This document shows, in pieces, positions 15,530 through 24,900 of a stretch of DNA of 64,000 nt. This stretch comes from Flavobacterium praedii (lineage in GTDB: Bacteria > Bacteroidota > Bacteroidia > Flavobacteriales > Flavobacteriaceae). Each line of letters begins with the position of its first letter. Position 1 is the first letter of the stretch. The stretch is taken from NCBI RefSeq assembly GCF_026810365.1, contig NZ_CP113948.1:124001-188000 (forward strand), read 5' to 3'. The notes beneath the pieces were generated by a model. It had not been told where the DNA came from, searched no databases, and worked only from the letters and a program-made list of their open reading frames with translations. A program made the position numbers and the translations under genes.

Positions 15530-15994
15530 CTAAAATTTAGCAACTGAAATCTGTCTCTTTGCTTCTCCAACCACAAAAGCAACCGAATTGGCAATATTAA
15601 AACTCCTGATTAATGGAGACATTGGGATTGTTAATTGATTATTAGAGTCGAACAAATCCAAAACAGCATCGCTCAATCCGACACTTTCTTTACCAAAAAC
15701 CAACCAATCTCCGTCTTGGAATTGATTTTCCAAATACGATCTTTCGGCATGGGAACTCATCAGGAAAACTCTCGATTGGTCAGGGATTTGCGATATCCAT
15801 TCGGCTACATTTTGATACTCTGTAACGTCAAGGTGTACCCAATAATCTAATCCAGAACGTTTTAAATTTTTATCATTAATCACAAATCCAAAAGGGTGAA
15901 TTAAGTGCAAACGGCTTTCGGTGCCTACACACAAGCGACCAATATTTCCAGTATTATTAGGGATTTCGGGTTCTACGAGAACGATATTTAGCAT
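15530..15994 (-). CDS. trmL: tRNA (cytidine/uridine-34 2'-O)-methyltransferase TrmL
   Basis: 154 residues, a minimal SPOUT methyltransferase. MLNIVLVEPEIPNNTGNIGRLCVGT at the N-terminus is the family start. LVFGKESVGL and the C-terminal knot region IPMSPLIRSFNIANSVAFVVGE form the SAM-binding trefoil knot. It methylates the wobble ribose of tRNA-Leu isoacceptors in characterised relatives. Stands alone, followed by repeats on both sides. Confidence is high because the knot motifs are complete. Confidence 0.93.
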   Translation of the reverse strand: MLNIVLVEPEIPNNTGNIGRLCVGTESRLHLIHPFGFVINDKNLKRSGLDYWVHLDVTEYQNVAEWISQIPDQSRVFLMSSHAERSYLENQFQDGDWLVFGKESVGLSDAVLDLFDSNNQLTIPMSPLIRSFNIANSVAFVVGEAKRQISVAKF

Positions 15995-16000
15995 AAAATA

Positions 16001-16084
16001 AGGTTAGAGGTTAGAAATTAGAGGTTAGAAGTTAGAGGTTAGAAGTTAGAGGTTAGAAATTAGAGGTTAGAAATTAGAGGTTGG
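16001..16084. repeat. Twelve-unit heptamer array (AGGTTAG / AAATTAG / AAGTTAG)
   Basis: Exact 7-nt periodicity over 84 nt, with units alternating AGGTTAG with AAATTAG or AAGTTAG. The array overlaps the 3' end of the adjacent pseudouridine synthase gene. The same units occur in the cobalamin riboswitch at 5716-5743. Confidence 0.92.
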
Positions 16085-16645
16085 AAAAAAAGCATCAACT
16101 TCTTTGACTTCACCAGCTTGCAAATCATTCAAATGTATATTTCCTATTCGTACACGTATTAATCGTAAGGTAGGGAAACCAACTGCTGCTGTCATTTTTC
16201 GCACTTGTCGAAACTTACCTTCATTGACCGTTATAGAAGCCCAAGAAGTGGGTCCGTGGCGTTCGTCCCTTATCTTTTTGCCCCTTACTCCAAAATTAGG
16301 AATTTCATTTACTATAAAAGCCTCGCAAGGTTTGGTTGTGTATTTTGTACCATTAAAACCAATTTCTACACCATTTTTCAATTTTTCTATAGCTTCTTGA
16401 GTTATAATCCCATCGACTTGTACGTAATATTCTTTATCGACTTTTTTGCTTCGAATGATTTCACTCATTTTGCCATCGGTTGTCAACAATAGCAAACCTT
16501 CAGAATCTTCGTCTAAGCGACCTATTGCCATCGTTCCTGCAGGAAAATCATAGAGTTCTCCTAAAAGGCGTTTTTTTCTTTTTAACTCATAAATGAATTG
16601 GCTTAAAAATCCGTAGGGCTTATTAAGTAGAAAATGATGGTGCAT
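16067..16645 (-). CDS. RsuA/RluE-type 23S rRNA pseudouridine synthase
   Basis: 192 residues. The catalytic motif is GRLDEDSEGLLLLTTDG (Asp in GRLDEDS), followed by KEYYVQVDG and the C-terminal VRKMTAAVGFPTLRLIRVRIG. No S4 domain, and length fits the RluE branch that modifies 23S rRNA (position 2457 in E. coli). The last residues (PTSNF) and the stop codon come from the heptamer array at 16001-16084. The array has therefore invaded and re-ended the gene without touching the catalytic core. Confidence 0.9.
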   Translation of the reverse strand: MHHHFLLNKPYGFLSQFIYELKRKKRLLGELYDFPAGTMAIGRLDEDSEGLLLLTTDGKMSEIIRSKKVDKEYYVQVDGIITQEAIEKLKNGVEIGFNGTKYTTKPCEAFIVNEIPNFGVRGKKIRDERHGPTSWASITVNEGKFRQVRKMTAAVGFPTLRLIRVRIGNIHLNDLQAGEVKEVDAFFPTSNF

Positions 16646-16895
16646 ATTTTTTTGTTTTTCAAAAGCAAATATAGTTGGTTATTAAGTTTTAAAAAAAAGA
16701 TACCATTTAATAAAAACCTTCATTATGACATATTTTTCTTATTTCGTAACATCAAATGGCTTCATTGTACCATTTTAATTATAGTTCAATTATTCTTCAA
16801 CTAACTTTGGTATAGGTAATTAAGGTGATGATAACTTGATTTACAGCCCTCTATATCTATTAAATAAAATATTAACCTATAAAAATTAAAAAATC

Positions 16896-17549
16896 ATGGA
16901 TGACGAATTAATAGGAGCTATTAAACTTTTTGCAGGCAATTTTGCACCTATAGGCTATTTTACCTGTGAGGGGCAAACTTTAGCGGTCAATCAATACACC
17001 GCTTTATTTGCTATTCTGGGAACAACTTATGGTGGAAATGGAACAAACACATTCAAACTTCCCGACTTGCGAGGAGCATTTCCAACACAATGTACAAATA
17101 TCTCTGGTTCGCATCCAGGAGGAACTTATACATTAGGACAAGTTGGAGGCTTACAAGCAACCCCAATTACAGCTGCGAATATGCCTCCTCATACGCATAC
17201 AATAGTAAAAGGATCAGGATCGAACCTAACAGGTACAGTGTCAGTAAACACGGTACTACAAGCTAGCACAGGTTCGGGAGCTAATTCGACTCCTTCAGCA
17301 ACCAATAATGCTTTGGGAAAAACAGTTGATACCAGTGGCGCTGGAGACCCTAATCTTTACACCAATACCGCACCAAATCAAAATTTAATAGGAGTTACTT
17401 CAACGGTAAACAATACTTTGAATTTTGACCCAACAGGTTTACAATTGACACCTTGGGGATCTGGACCAGCACCCTTGCCAACCGTACCGCCATTTGTTGC
17501 TATGCAATACATAATCTGCTATCAGGGAATCTTTCCTTCTAGACCGTAA
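16896..17549 (+). CDS. Phage tail-collar domain protein (microcystin-dependent-protein type)
   Basis: 217 residues. The N-terminal 60 residues (IGAIKLFAGNFAPIGYFTCEGQTL, TYGGNGTNTFKLPDLRGAFP) are a tail-collar domain. The middle is rich in Gly, Ser, Thr and Asn, and the C-terminal VPPFVAMQYIICYQGIFP closes the fold. Such proteins occur outside prophages in many bacteria and no other phage genes are nearby. It precedes a large adhesin but is separated from it by a perfect terminator, so co-function is only a guess. No signal peptide is visible. Confidence 0.85.
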   Translation: MDDELIGAIKLFAGNFAPIGYFTCEGQTLAVNQYTALFAILGTTYGGNGTNTFKLPDLRGAFPTQCTNISGSHPGGTYTLGQVGGLQATPITAANMPPHTHTIVKGSGSNLTGTVSVNTVLQASTGSGANSTPSATNNALGKTVDTSGAGDPNLYTNTAPNQNLIGVTSTVNNTLNFDPTGLQLTPWGSGPAPLPTVPPFVAMQYIICYQGIFPSRP

Positions 17550-17559
17550 CGATTAAAAT

Positions 17560-17595
17560 AAAAATGGACTATTGCAAAGTAGTCCATTTTTATTT
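17560..17595 (+). terminator. Rho-independent terminator after the tail-collar gene
   Basis: Perfect 12-bp stem (AAAAATGGACTA / TAGTCCATTTTT), 8-nt loop, followed by T-rich sequence. It lies just before the adhesin start at 17621, showing that the open frame beginning at 17564 is not the true start of the adhesin. Confidence 0.9.
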
Positions 17596-17620
17596 TTATA
17601 ACTTTTATAATAAATGTATT

Positions 17621-20600
17621 ATGAAAATAAAATTACTATTAATCGGTTGTTTTTTTAGTCTAATATTTACTTTAAATGCTCAAACTACGTTATCACCTGG
17701 TGACATTGCTATTATTGGAGTAAATTATGATACTTCTCCTTACTATGAACTTACTATAGTGACTCTTGCTCCCATTGCCGCTAACACACAAATTAGAATT
17801 AGTGATTATTGGTATAATGAAAACACCCCAGACAAACTGACCAACGTTCAAGCTAGTTCAGGTAACGCAGTTCTGACATCAGAAGGGTCTATTTTATGGC
17901 AACCTCTCTCCGCTATTCCAGCAGGTACTGTATACAAAATAAGCATTTTGCAAGGGGGTAATACAGTTATCGGTTTACCAGGTAACGTTTCTGTGACTGG
18001 TTGGTCAACAGCTGCTGTTACTCCTTCATCTAGTGGAGGTGATAACTGGTTCATCTTTCAGGGCACTAGCGTAACAGATGTTACTACTTTTGTTTTTCTT
18101 TGGGGTAATGGTTCTAATGCTATAATAAATAATACTGCTATCGTTCCTGGCCAATTTGTAACTCCAGGAAGTACCAGTTCACTATGGGGAACTAGCGATT
18201 TAAGTAATAATAATGTCACTTATCTACCTCCAAGTTTAACATTAGGGACCAATGCCATTGCATTGACAGTTGATCCAAATATTAATGGTGGTATTGGTTT
18301 TCATGCAGACAACAATATCTACACAGGGATAAAATCAGGTACAAAAGCAGCATTACTATCTGCAATTTGTGATAAAGCTAATTGGGATAGCAATGAGACT
18401 ACAACTTATGACATCGGTCCAGGGGGAGCAAACTTCTCTGGAATTAATCCAATATTCACTGTAACAGATGCCAATAGTGCTCCAACCGATTTAGCACTTT
18501 CGGCTTCGTCCATTAACGAAAATGTGGCTTCCAATTCAACTGTCGGAACTTTGTCTGCTACAGATGCAGATGCCGCCAACACCTTTACGTACACGCTTGT
18601 TGCAGGTACAGGAAGCACGGACAACGCTTCTTTTAATATCAGCGGTTCGAATTTGAGAATTACTGCTAGTCCTGATTTTGAAACTAAATCTTCGTATTCG
18701 GTTCGAATAAGAACCACTGATCAAGGGGCATTGTTTTTTGAAAAAGCATTTACCATCACCATCAATAATGTTAATGAAACGCCAACAGATCTAGCACTTT
18801 CGGCTTCGTCCATTAACGAAAATGTGGCTTCCAATTCAACTGTCGGAACTTTGTCTGCTACAGATGTCGATGCTGCCAACACCTTTACGTACACGCTTGT
18901 TGCAGGTACAGGTAGCACGGACAATGCTTCTTTCAATATTAGCGGTGGAAACTTACAAATCACCTCTAGCCCTGATTTTGAAACCAAATCTTCGTATTCC
19001 GTTCGAATAAGAACCACTGACCAAGGGGCATTGTTCTTTGAAAAAGCATTTACCATCACCATCAATAATGTTAATGAAACGCCAACAGACATAGCACTTT
19101 CGGCTACGTCCATTAACGAAAATGTGGCTTCCAATTCAACTGTCGGAACTTTGTCTGCTACAGATGTCGATGCTGCCAACACCTTTACGTACACGCTTGT
19201 TGCAGGTACTGGAAGCACGGACAACGCTTCTTTTAATATCAGCGGTGGAAACTTACAAATCACCTCTAGCCCTGATTTTGAAACTAAATCTTCGTATTCA
19301 GTTCGTATAAGAACAACCGACCAAGGTAGTTTATTCTTTGAAAAAGCATTTACCATTAGCATCAATGACTTGAATGAAACGCCAACAGATATAGTACTTT
19401 CGGCTTCTTCGATTAATGAAAATGTGGCGGGTAATTCAACTGTCGGAACTTTGTCTGCTACAGATGTCGATGCCGCCAACACCTTTACGTACACGCTTGT
19501 TGCAGGTACAGGTAGCACGGACAACGCATCATTTAATATCAGCGGTTCGAATTTGAGAATTACTGCTAGTCCTGATTTTGAAACTAAATCTTCGTATTCG
19601 GTTCGAATAAGAACCACTGATCAAGGGGCATTGTTCTTTGAAAAAGCATTTACCATCACCATCAATAATGTTAATGAAACGCCAACAGACATAGCACTTT
19701 CGGCTTCGTCCATTAACGAAAATGTGGCTTCCAATTCAACTGTCGGAACTTTGTCTGCTACAGATGTCGATGCTGCCAACACCTTTACGTACACGCTTGT
19801 TGCAGGTACTGGAAGCACGGACAACGCTTCTTTCAATATCAGCGGTGGAAACTTACAAATCACCTCTAGCCCTGATTTTGAAACTAAATCTTCGTATTCG
19901 GTTCGAATAAGAACCACTGATCAAGGGGCATTGTTCTTTGAAAAAGCATTTACCATCACCATCAATAATGTTAATGAAACGCCAACAGACATAGCACTTT
20001 CGGCTTCGTCCATTAACGAAAATGTGGCTTCCAATTCAACTGTCGGAACTTTGTCTGCTACAGATGCCGCCAACACCTTTACTTACACGCTTGTTGCAGG
20101 TACAGGAAGCACGGACAACGCATCATTTAATATCAGCGGTGGAAACTTACAAATCACCTCTAGTCCTGATTTTGAAACCAAATCTTCGTATTCAGTTCGT
20201 ATAAGAACAACCGACCAAGGTAGTTTATTCTTTGAAAAAGCATTTACCATCACCATCAATGATGTTAATGAATCACCAACAGACATAGCACTTTCGGCTT
20301 CGTCCATTAACGAAAATGTGGCGGGTAATTCAACTGTCGGAACTTTGTCTGCTACAGATGCCGATGCCGCCAACACCTTTACGTACACGCTTGTTGCAGG
20401 TACAGGAAGCACGGACAACGCATCATTTAATATCAGCGGTTCGAATTTGAGAATTACTGCTAGTCCTGATTTTGAAACCAAATCTTCGTATTCGGTTCGT
20501 GTGAGTACTTCGGATGGAAGTTTAACTTTCGAAAAACAATTCACCATTACTATTAATGATGTAAATGAAACACCAACCAATATAGCGCTTTCGGCTTCTT

Positions 20601-21625
20601 CGATTAATGAAAATGTGGTGGGTAATTCAACTGTCGGAACTTTGTCTGCTACAGATGCCGATGCTGCCAACACCTTTACTTACACGCTTGTTGCAGGTAC
20701 AGGAAGTACGGACAACGCTTCTTTCAATATCAGCGGTGGAAACTTACAAATCACCTCTAGTCCTGATTTTGAAACTAAATCTTCGTATTCGGTTCGTGTG
20801 AGTACTTCGGATGGAAGTTTAACTTTCGAAAAACAATTCACCATTACTATTAATGATGTAAATGAAACACCAACCGATATAGCGCTTTCGGCTTCTTCGA
20901 TTAATGAAAATGTAGTTGCCAATTCCACTGAGGGAACATTGTCTTCTATCGATCCTGATTCGGGAAGTTCATATACTTATTCCTTAGTAGCGGGAGCGGG
21001 TGATACCGATAATGTTTCGTTTTCTATTTCTGGAAATGATTTAACTATCAATTCGAGTCCTGATTTTGAATCCAAATCTTCGTATTCTGTTCTAATTCGC
21101 ACAACAGATCAAGGCGGGCTGTTTTTTGAAAAAGCATTTACTATTGCTATTAATGATTTGTGTGATTTAGACAATACTGTAACACAGGTATCTGGAACTC
21201 TAACTGCAACTCAAACTGGTGCAAATTATCAATGGTATAAATGTTCTGATAATTCACCTATTGGAACTAATAGCAATACTTTTGCACCAACCCAAACTGG
21301 TGATTACAAAGTAGAAATAACAATTGGAGCTTGTATGGTAACATCAAACTGTATATCGGTAACAACTTTAGGAATTGAGAACTTTCAAACTAATTCTGGT
21401 ATATTGATTTATCCAAATCCAAGTCAAGGAATTATCAATATAAAATCTATTTCAAACAGTGATTTTCAAGTTGTAAATATGTTAGGGCAAGTTCTAAAGA
21501 CATTCAAAACGGAAGCGAATGTTACAACGACTATAGATTTACAAAACTTAAGTGAGAATATTTACTTCATTAAAGAAAATAATGATTCTAAAAATAAAAC
21601 ACACAAAATTTTAATAAAAAAATAG
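17621..21625 (+). CDS. Cadherin-repeat adhesin with type IX secretion sorting tail
   Basis: 1334 residues. The start at 17621 gives signal peptide MKIKLLLIGCFFSLIFTLNA; the upstream in-frame ATG lies in a terminator hairpin. Residues about 23-280 form a globular N-terminal region rich in beta sequence, not recognised. Residues about 286-1181 hold nine roughly 100-residue cadherin-like repeats (LSASSINENVASNSTVGTL, TDADAANTFTYTLVAG, SPDFETKSSYSVRI). An Ig-like segment (GANYQWYKCSDNSPIG) follows, then a sorting domain with YPNPSQGIINI and NIYFIKENN. Cadherin units usually bind calcium. The likely role is cell-surface adhesion. Confidence 0.88.
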   Translation: MKIKLLLIGCFFSLIFTLNAQTTLSPGDIAIIGVNYDTSPYYELTIVTLAPIAANTQIRISDYWYNENTPDKLTNVQASSGNAVLTSEGSILWQPLSAIPAGTVYKISILQGGNTVIGLPGNVSVTGWSTAAVTPSSSGGDNWFIFQGTSVTDVTTFVFLWGNGSNAIINNTAIVPGQFVTPGSTSSLWGTSDLSNNNVTYLPPSLTLGTNAIALTVDPNINGGIGFHADNNIYTGIKSGTKAALLSAICDKANWDSNETTTYDIGPGGANFSGINPIFTVTDANSAPTDLALSASSINENVASNSTVGTLSATDADAANTFTYTLVAGTGSTDNASFNISGSNLRITASPDFETKSSYSVRIRTTDQGALFFEKAFTITINNVNETPTDLALSASSINENVASNSTVGTLSATDVDAANTFTYTLVAGTGSTDNASFNISGGNLQITSSPDFETKSSYSVRIRTTDQGALFFEKAFTITINNVNETPTDIALSATSINENVASNSTVGTLSATDVDAANTFTYTLVAGTGSTDNASFNISGGNLQITSSPDFETKSSYSVRIRTTDQGSLFFEKAFTISINDLNETPTDIVLSASSINENVAGNSTVGTLSATDVDAANTFTYTLVAGTGSTDNASFNISGSNLRITASPDFETKSSYSVRIRTTDQGALFFEKAFTITINNVNETPTDIALSASSINENVASNSTVGTLSATDVDAANTFTYTLVAGTGSTDNASFNISGGNLQITSSPDFETKSSYSVRIRTTDQGALFFEKAFTITINNVNETPTDIALSASSINENVASNSTVGTLSATDAANTFTYTLVAGTGSTDNASFNISGGNLQITSSPDFETKSSYSVRIRTTDQGSLFFEKAFTITINDVNESPTDIALSASSINENVAGNSTVGTLSATDADAANTFTYTLVAGTGSTDNASFNISGSNLRITASPDFETKSSYSVRVSTSDGSLTFEKQFTITINDVNETPTNIALSASSINENVVGNSTVGTLSATDADAANTFTYTLVAGTGSTDNASFNISGGNLQITSSPDFETKSSYSVRVSTSDGSLTFEKQFTITINDVNETPTDIALSASSINENVVANSTEGTLSSIDPDSGSSYTYSLVAGAGDTDNVSFSISGNDLTINSSPDFESKSSYSVLIRTTDQGGLFFEKAFTIAINDLCDLDNTVTQVSGTLTATQTGANYQWYKCSDNSPIGTNSNTFAPTQTGDYKVEITIGACMVTSNCISVTTLGIENFQTNSGILIYPNPSQGIINIKSISNSDFQVVNMLGQVLKTFKTEANVTTTIDLQNLSENIYFIKENNDSKNKTHKILIKK
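18478..21165 (+). repeat. Nine tandem 300-bp cadherin-unit repeats
   Basis: Units start at about 18481, 18781, 19081, 19381, 19681, 19981, 20275, 20575 and 20875. Units 1-8 are almost identical at DNA level; unit 9 is diverged. Unit 6 lacks 6 nt (ATDAANTF instead of ATDADAANTF). Unit endings switch between two versions: RTTDQG(A/S)LFFEKAF, and STSDGSLTFEKQF in units 7 and 8. Confidence 0.95.
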
Positions 21626-21646
21626 TTTGAAGAACTATCAAAAGAT

Positions 21647-21684
21647 AGCTGTCCGGAAATTGATTTTCGGACAGCTTTTTTTGT
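21647..21684 (+). terminator. Rho-independent terminator after the adhesin
   Basis: 9-bp stem AGCTGTCCG / CGGACAGCT around a 12-nt loop, then a T run. The remaining gap to 21920 is AT-rich with no gene visible. Confidence 0.88.
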
Positions 21685-21920
21685 AATTTATGTCAATTTA
21701 AACCTTGATATTCCCTGCTTTCAAAATATTTAAAAAAATGTGTGCAAAAAGTATAAAATTCTTAAATTAAAAAAATAACAACTCATTTCGCTAAAAAAAA
21801 TAGAAAGTGAAATTTTAAAAAATATATATAAAAAACTTACTATAACTTTTTGATTTCATAATATCCAGTTAATGTAAGCGGATGTAAATTTGTTTTCTAA
21901 AAACTCAATTTTTTAAACAA

Positions 21921-24900
21921 ATGAAACACATCTACCCCAATCGTTTTTTAATGGCTTTTTTAATGCTATTTTGTTGCTTTTCTTTTTCACTTTTAGCACA
22001 AACACAACCAACACCACAAACTTTACCCTACACACAGGACTTTAGTACACTAGTAGCCAATGCAATTGCTTACCCATTAGGTTTTCAAGGATGGACAACA
22101 AGTATCGCCCCAGGTTCTTCCTATAATACCAATGCAACTATAGTGGCAGACAGAAGCTTAACCGCGAGTAGCACCGCAGCTACCAATAGTGGTAATGTTC
22201 ATAATTATGATGGAAAAATAGGCTTTCAAAACTCTTCTTCTCTAGATTTAACTATAAGTCTTGCTTTAGAAACTACTGGAAAAACAGGAATAACTGTGCA
22301 ATATGATGCTATGGTAATCCGTAATATGTATGATGGCACATCCAATACCCGCATATCCGAAATGGCTTTGCAATATAGAGTAGGTACAACTGCCGCTTTT
22401 ACAACTCTTGCATCAACCGCCTATTTGAGCAATACCACCAAACAAATCACTGCAGTTACAACACCCGTGAATCCTCAAACTATAAAAGTTACATTACCTG
22501 TTGAATGCGAAAATCAAAGTATTGTTCAAATCAGGTGGATTTCTAAGCAAAATTCAGGATCAGGTGGTCGTCCTTCTTTTGCCATTGATAATATTAGTGT
22601 ACAAAATGACATTATCGCTCCTATAAACATAACGGGCTTTCCAAAAATAGATAATGTACTTTCTAATGGATTTGACTTTTCAACTCAAATAAACGAAATA
22701 GGAAAAACATATTATGTTCTTTTGGCAGGAGGAAGTGCTAAACCAAGTGTTGCACAAATTAAAGCTGGTTTGGATGCTAACGGAAACTCTGCATTGCAAG
22801 CTGATGTGATTAACATTACTGATGCATCTTTAGTTTATACAAAAAATATTATTGGCCTTAATCTAAATACAAACTATACCCTTTACTCCATTGCTGAAGA
22901 TACTTATGGAAATAGTCAAGCAGATAGCAATCAACTTGATGTTAGGACTGCCAATGTACTGGTTCCTTCAATAAACACAACAATCAGCTCCTTGGAATTA
23001 GGTTTTTCTGAGCAAAATTTTGATTCAAATACCCTAAGTTATCAAATACAAGCATCTAATCTTTCAAGTGGTGTAACTCTTACTTCAGCTGGAAATTTCA
23101 CCATTTCGAAAGACGCAAATGCTAATTTTCAAACCTCATTAACTTTTGCTTCAACAGATTTTGATGCTAATAATACACCAAGTGTTTATGTGCGTTTTAC
23201 TCCCAACACAACTGGCAGTTTCACAGGACAAATAACGCACCAATCAACAGGAGCCTCGGATAAAATAGTTTCTTTGTCAGGTATTGGTATCTATCCTTAT
23301 GTTCAAGATTTTAATGATGTAAATGTTTTATCAAACAGTGGCTGGACAGCTTACAGTGTAGCTGGAAATAATATTAAATGGACAAGTACTAGCAGTCGTT
23401 TTAATAGTTCACCAGCAGCAATCCAAATAAATGGTTATACCGAAGTTGGGGCCAGTAAGGATTGGTTAATCTCACCTAAATTGCGTTTAGATACCTTTTC
23501 TAAATTCCCAATTGTGTCATTTTACTCCCGTAAATTTTATGCTGGTTCTACTTTAAAATTAATGGTTTCTGTAGATTATGATGGAATAAGTAGCCCAGAA
23601 ACTGCTACCTGGACACCACTAGAAGGAGATTTTCCAACCACAACAGGTGTTTTTAAACAATCCAATTACATTAATCTGGAAGGGTATAAAACAAACCATA
23701 CCTATTTGGCTTGGGTTTATGAAACAATTACAAATGATTCAAATAATGCTGCAGAATGGACCATTGACGATATTAGCATTACCAATGAAACTACTTTTTT
23801 AGCTTCAAACCCCAATTTAAATTTTGGTGATACGGCTCCTAACACAACCTCTGTTAGTCAGTCTTTTGTGTTTAAAGCTGGAGGATATGGTGATGTTACA
23901 ATTACAGCTCCTGCTAATTTTGAACTATCTGCAGACAATCTTACTTTTCAGTCTAATGTATTAGTTTCTGAAGCTGAAGCATTACTTGGCAAAACCATTT
24001 ATGCTCGATTTGCACCTTTAACTAAATCTTTAAGCCTATCGGGTACTTTGACGGTTACTGCTACAGGGCTGAACCAACAAATAGGATCTTTTTCTGGTTC
24101 TTCTTGGCCAAAATCAGAAACTTTTGATATCGTTTCTTATAACCTAGAATTTTTTGGAAGTGATGTGAAAAACACAAGCAACGTTGAATTTGGCCCAACA
24201 GACGATGCTTTACAAATTGACAATGTTGCCAAAGTAATGAACAAATTAAATGCAGATGTTTACGTTGTTCAAGAAGTTTCAGACGAACCTTCACTGGATA
24301 TTTTAATTCAAAAATTGAATATCAATGGTAAAACTTTTGACAAATCAATTTCACCTGCATGGTCGTATTCATTCAGTACACCAGATCCTAATTTTCCTCC
24401 ACAAAAACTAGTGGTACTTTATAATACCCAAACTACAAAAGTTAAAAAATCAAGAGTGATGTTTACTGAATTATACGATAACATTCGTGCAGGAAACACA
24501 ACTTTGGCTAATTATCCAGGTGGTAATAGTAGTAGCTTTTTTGCTTCAGGACGTTTGCCTTATATGGTGGATATTGAAACTAATATAGCTGGTGTAAAAA
24601 AAGACATTACAATTATCGACCTTCATGCCCGTGCCAACAGCGGAACTGACATCTCAAAATACAATATGAGAAAGTATGATGTCGAGTTCTTAAAAGACAG
24701 TTTGGATGTCAATTATCCGAATACCAATTTCATGATTTTAGGAGATTATAATGATGATGTAAAAGCTTCTGTAATTGCTGGAAATCCTTCTTCATACCAA
24801 AAATTAGTAGAAGATACTGATCGCTATAGTGCATTGACTTTAGATATTAGCAAAGCGGGTTCTTATAGTTTTTTAAGTTCAGGAGGTTTTCTAGATCATA

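Noticed and set aside
16896..17549. Prophage remnant around the tail-collar protein
   Set aside because: No other phage gene, integrase or attachment repeat is visible nearby; such proteins are common outside phages.
17564..17620. Upstream start for the adhesin at 17564
   Set aside because: It lies inside a perfect terminator hairpin and lacks a signal peptide; the ATG at 17621 gives a clean one.
18406..20928. Long antisense open frames (up to 298 codons) opposite the adhesin
   Set aside because: They repeat with the 300-bp period of the sense gene and have no domain wording; they are by-products of the repeat composition.
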